From positions 310,001-374,000 of the forward strand of contig CAWANP010000002.1 in the NCBI GenBank assembly GCA_963783445.1: a DNA stretch of 64,000 bases, read 5' to 3'. The position numbers and the translations under genes were made by a program. This stretch comes from CAWANP01 sp963783445. GTDB taxonomy: Bacteria > Chloroflexota > Anaerolineae > JAAYZQ01. Of the stretch, positions 60,799 through 64,000 are shown in pieces; position 1 is the stretch's first letter, and the number at the start of each line of letters is the position of its first letter. Below the pieces are notes generated by a model. The model made no database searches. It was given only the letters and a program-made list of their open reading frames with translations, and had not been told where the DNA came from.

Positions 60799-61013
60799 CC
60801 TCTTATCGGCTGGGGGCCTTGTGTCTGAACAGCCGGTTACAGCATAGTTCAGTGCTCCGGGAAACATGAGAGGACAACTGCTGTGTACCGCCTGTTCTTG
60901 GCGGTATTCCGCAAGGAGGTGGAGGAGAGAAGAATAACTACAGGGAGGTATGGTTTATCGTTGGTTCAGTGCGTTGAGGACAGAAATCGAGTCAGAAAAG
61001 GAGGGAATTCGCA

Positions 61014-62769
61014 ATGAAGCGCTACCCAGAACTGGCCCTGCTGATGGTCGTGGTCCTGCTTGTAGGATCGCTGGCTGGCTGTGGCCCCACTCCCGAACCG
61101 GAAGTGGTCGAAGTCGAAAAAGTCGTCACTCAGATCGTGCAAGAGACCACAGTTGTCAAAGAGACAGTCAAGGAAACAGTTGTAGTAGAGGGCGAGACCA
61201 GATCGTAGAAAAAGAGGTGGAGAAAGAGGTTGTTGTGACCGCTACCCCTGCTCCCAAGGGCGGCGAGATTACCTATGGGTTGACCTTGGTGGTCTCTGGC
61301 GTCGATCCCCACCGCGATACTTCGTCCGAGCTGGGCATCTTTTTGACCAGTGTCTACGATCCCCTTGTCTGGCAGGACCAGGAAGGCAACTTTTATCCGG
61401 GCTTTGCAAAGAGCTGGGAGGTGTCGGATGATGGGCTGGTCTATACCTTCAATCTGCGAGACGACGTCACATTCCACGATGGCGAACCGTTCAATGCCGA
61501 AGCTGTCAAGGCGAACTTTGACCGGATCGTCAATCCTGACCTGGGTTCCCGAAAGGCCGTCTATATGATGGGACCCTACGACCGTACAGAGGTCGTGGAT
61601 GAGTACACGGTAAAGGTTCACTTGAGTGCAGCCTTACGCACCATTCCTTGACTCTGCCAGCCAGGTCTATCTGGGCATGGCCTCACCCAAGGCTCTAGAG
61701 GAATGGGGATCTGGAGCAGTATCCAGAGCATCAGGTTGGAACTGGTCCATTCATGATCGAGGACTATGTAGCCAAAGACCATGTCACGCTGATCAAGAAT
61801 GTGGACTATAACTGGGCTCCCGAATTCATGGCCCATCAAGGTCCGGCCTACCTGGACAAGATCACGTTCCGCTTCTACCCGGACTCTGCCACCCGTGTTC
61901 CCGCGCTAGAGTCGGGCGAGGCCCAGATCATGGGCGAGATCCCACCAATTGAAGCCAATCGCCTGATGTCAGACGCGCGCTTTGCCATCTACCCCACGGA
62001 CATCCCGGGCCAGTCGCTACAGATGTTCGTCAACACGTCTAAACCTCCCACGGATGATCCCAAAGTGCGAGAGGCCCTGATATATGGTGCCGACCGCGAA
62101 GCCATCGTCAACGGCATCTTTCGTGGATTCAGTCCGGTCGCCCACGGGCCGCTTGGCAGAAAGACTCCCTTCTACTACGATGGCATCGAAGGGATGTACC
62201 CCTACGATTTTGACAAGGCCAAGGCCCTCTTGGATGAAGCAGGCTGGGTTGACACCAATGGTGATGGCATCCGGGATAAGGATGGTCAGGAACTGGTGCT
62301 GAACACGGTCCTCATGGGCTGGGGCTCTATGCCCGAAGTCGGTACGGCCATGGAAGGCCTCTACCGCCAGCTGGGCGTCAAGCTTGAGCCGCAGATCCTG
62401 TCCTATCCTGCTGCACTGGAAGCTGCCCGCAACAACGAGCACCACCTGATTCCCATGGCCACCAGCAGCAGCGATCCCGACATCCTGTCCAGCTACTTCC
62501 ACTCCCGCAACATCGAGAGTGGGTTCTCTTGGTCGAAATATGCGGATCCCGAATTGGATGGATGGCTGGAGGCCGGCGCCCAGGCCACCGATCCGGAAGA
62601 GCGAATGGAGCTGTACGCCAACGCGCAGCAGCGTACTATGGATGAGGCCCTGATCATTCCCGTTCGCGACTATGTTAACCTGAATGGTACATCCTCTAGC
62701 ATCAAGGGATTGCGCTATGCCCTGCAAGGTTGGTTCCCCTGGTTGTACGACGTGTACGTGGAAGAATAG
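61014..62769 (+). pseudogene. Family 5 (dipeptide-type) substrate-binding lipoprotein, frameshifted
   Basis: ATG 61014 lies behind AAGGAGG, and a lipobox (LAGC near residue 22) follows. A coiled Val/Glu-rich linker (VVEVEKVVTQIV repeated in style) leads to the SBP_bac_5 domain with GLTLVVSGVDPHRDTSSE, TFHDGEPFNAEAVKANFDRI and LDEAGWVDTNGDGIRDKDG. Three single-base shifts are needed to read it through: near 61199 (one base lost), near 61630 (one extra) and near 61707 (one extra). The rejoined protein of about 585 residues is complete. It would bind peptides, opines or sugars for the permease downstream. Confidence 0.82.
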
Positions 62770-62802
62770 CTAGCCGGTTGGCCCCGGTTAGCCTGTAAAA
62801 TA

Positions 62803-62836
62803 AGAGGGGGCAAGTTGAAAAAGACTTGCCCCCTCT
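62803..62836 (+). other. Stem-loop between binding-protein and permease genes
   Basis: A perfect 13-base-pair stem (62803-62815 with 62824-62836) and 8-base loop follow the binding-protein gene, without a T-run. As at 24985-25023, it may stabilise the upstream mRNA or attenuate the permease genes. Confidence 0.65.
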
Positions 62837-62945
62837 GAATCCAATCCAGCTGTCCCTGGGTGGGCTGTCAGATTCGGCCTACTGGTAGTAGATCTGGTAA
62901 CTCGCCGTGGCTCTACGGATCGGCCGAGGCTTGTGGAGGCTTTCG

Positions 62946-63884
62946 ATGTTTCGTTACATCCGGCGGCGCCTGTTAATCATGATTCCGGTACTCTGGGGTG
63001 TCGCCACGCTTGTGTTCTTTTTCATGTATATGCTGCCCGGCGATCCTGCCTCGGTCATCTTGGCCCAGTCAGGCGGCAAGGCAGAGAATATCCAGGCCCT
63101 TCGAGCCCAGTTGGGGCTTGACGCTCCCCTTCACACTCAGTACCTGCGTTTTCTCTCGAATGCAGTCAGGGGCGACTTTGGGGATTCCATTTTCCTGCAC
63201 CGTCCCGTATCCGAGCTGCTTCTGGAGAATCTGCCAGCCTCTATCGAGCTGGCTGTTGCTGCTATGCTTATTGCATCGGCGATTGGGTTCAGTACGGGGA
63301 TCCTGGCGGCTCTAAACCACAATTCCTGGATCGACAGGGTATGCATGCTCTTGGCCATTTCTGGCGTCTCTATGCCATCCTTCTGGCTGGCTTTGCTCCT
63401 GATGTACCTGATCAGTGCCATAGCTATGACCTGGGGAGTAGCGCTGCTGCCCATCACCGGGCAGGGGGATCTGAAACATCTGATTCTTCCGGCTTTTGTC
63501 CTGGGCTTCGGCGTGTCTGGCTCTTTGGCGCGATTGGTTCGCTCGAGCATGTTGGAGGTAATGCGCCAGGATTATATCATTACCGCCCGGGCCAAGGGTC
63601 TGGGACAGCGGCTTGTCATTCTTCGCCATGCGCTGCGCAATGCCCTCATCCCGGTTATCACCATGATGGGTTTGATGTTCGGCGCACTTTTGGGTGGCAC
63701 CGTGATCATCGAGACGGTGTTTTCTCGGCGAGGGTTGGGGCGAACCATTGTTGATGCCATCGTCACGAAAGACTTGCCTGTTGTCATGGGTGCGGTACTG
63801 CTGACCGCCATTGCCTACATGCTGGTCACCCTCGTGGTAGATATCTCTTACGCTGTTATCGATCCGCGCATCCGCTATGAGTAG
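62946..63884 (+). CDS. Dipeptide-type ABC transporter permease, DppB-like
   Basis: This 312-residue membrane protein begins with the DppB/OppB signature FRYIRRRLLIMIPVLWGV and has MLPGDPA near residue 36. The EAA loop is seen in YIITARAKGLGQRLVILRHAL, with ALRNALIPVITMMG following. GGAGG precedes ATG 62946. Together with the upstream binding protein it forms a peptide/opine-type importer. A DppC-type gene probably follows at the window edge. Confidence 0.95.
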   Translation: MFRYIRRRLLIMIPVLWGVATLVFFFMYMLPGDPASVILAQSGGKAENIQALRAQLGLDAPLHTQYLRFLSNAVRGDFGDSIFLHRPVSELLLENLPASIELAVAAMLIASAIGFSTGILAALNHNSWIDRVCMLLAISGVSMPSFWLALLLMYLISAIAMTWGVALLPITGQGDLKHLILPAFVLGFGVSGSLARLVRSSMLEVMRQDYIITARAKGLGQRLVILRHALRNALIPVITMMGLMFGALLGGTVIIETVFSRRGLGRTIVDAIVTKDLPVVMGAVLLTAIAYMLVTLVVDISYAVIDPRIRYE

Positions 63885-63964
63885 TACTAGTACGACATAA
63901 TTCGGATTGAGTGAGGGCCAATCTGTTGACATCCGGTGACCGGCAAGCTGAGCGAGTGGCCAAT

Positions 63965-64000
63965 ATGGAAGAGAAACGGTCAAAGGCGGAGAGCCCGTGG
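63965..64000 (+). CDS. Start of the next gene, probably a DppC-like permease (partial)
   Basis: An ATG at 63965 opens a frame that continues to the window end after 12 codons, starting MEEKRSKAESPW; a GTG at 63956 is also in frame. A charged N-terminus before a first helix fits DppC, the usual partner of DppB. There is no strong ribosome site. The call rests on position. Confidence 0.4.
   Translation, partial: MEEKRSKAESPW

Noticed and set aside
1..64000. tRNA or rRNA genes
   Set aside because: A visual scan for T-loop type motifs and rRNA signatures gave nothing convincing; a covariance search was not possible here.

Overview
The window looks like chromosomal DNA of a Chloroflexota bacterium (Anaerolineae/Caldilineae-like), probably from a metagenome. 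The evidence is indirect: moderately high GC, lipoproteins with Pro/Thr-rich linkers, DUF2079 and GT-C membrane proteins carrying a lineage-typical C-terminal module, GH2/GH3 glycosidases, Aap-type and Dpp-type ABC transporters, and many genes with an AGGAGG-type ribosome binding site. No rRNA, tRNA or CRISPR array was seen.

Layout. 91-3886: copper/respiratory assembly cluster (SCO1, PCuAC, YtkA-like lipoprotein, NapH-type polyferredoxin, membrane-anchored partner). 4121-16142: envelope glycosylation and metabolism (DUF2079 protein, methyltransferase, YpdA-like flavoprotein, UroD-family protein, discoidin/transglutaminase lipoprotein, two GT-C-type proteins). 16168-18540, minus strand: an Ntn hydrolase and a phosphoglycerate mutase whose two halves are in swapped order. 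18900-23306: small zinc-ribbon protein, PA14 protein, obg, nadD, creatininase-family protein. 23464-28349: complete general amino-acid ABC transporter with a long structured leader. 28338-35223: sugar isomerase-like TIM barrel, small Zn protein, kinase, EamA transporter, DinB protein, and a four-CNB-domain transmembrane protein. 35275-35952: a group II intron without a complete ORF, lying directly behind a terminator. 36086-39532: glycoside hydrolase-like lipoprotein and a polyhydroxyalkanoate granule cluster (two phasins, PhaR). 39559-46605, minus strand: MoaB/MogA, an AAA ATPase, a PHP-AlbA_2 protein, Lon and Hsp20. 46806-53181: GH3 and GH2 glycosidases and a CE7 esterase. 53525-64000: XRE-cupin regulator, fmt, a catabolic cluster (amidohydrolase, FAD oxidase, Fe-S partner, second amidohydrolase) and a dipeptide-type ABC transporter running off the end.

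The most unusual item is the minus-strand gene at 16937-18540. It starts behind a strong ribosome binding site with the C-terminal half of a cofactor-independent phosphoglycerate mutase and then continues with the N-terminal half, keeping nearly all catalytic residues. This is a natural circular permutation that I do not recognise from the literature.

Caution: single-base frameshifts cluster in a few loci (lon with seven, the dipeptide-binding protein with three, the PHP protein with at least one and probably two, the permuted mutase with one, the Ntn hydrolase with one), while most other genes are intact. Several lie in short homopolymers, so assembly error is at least as likely as real decay.
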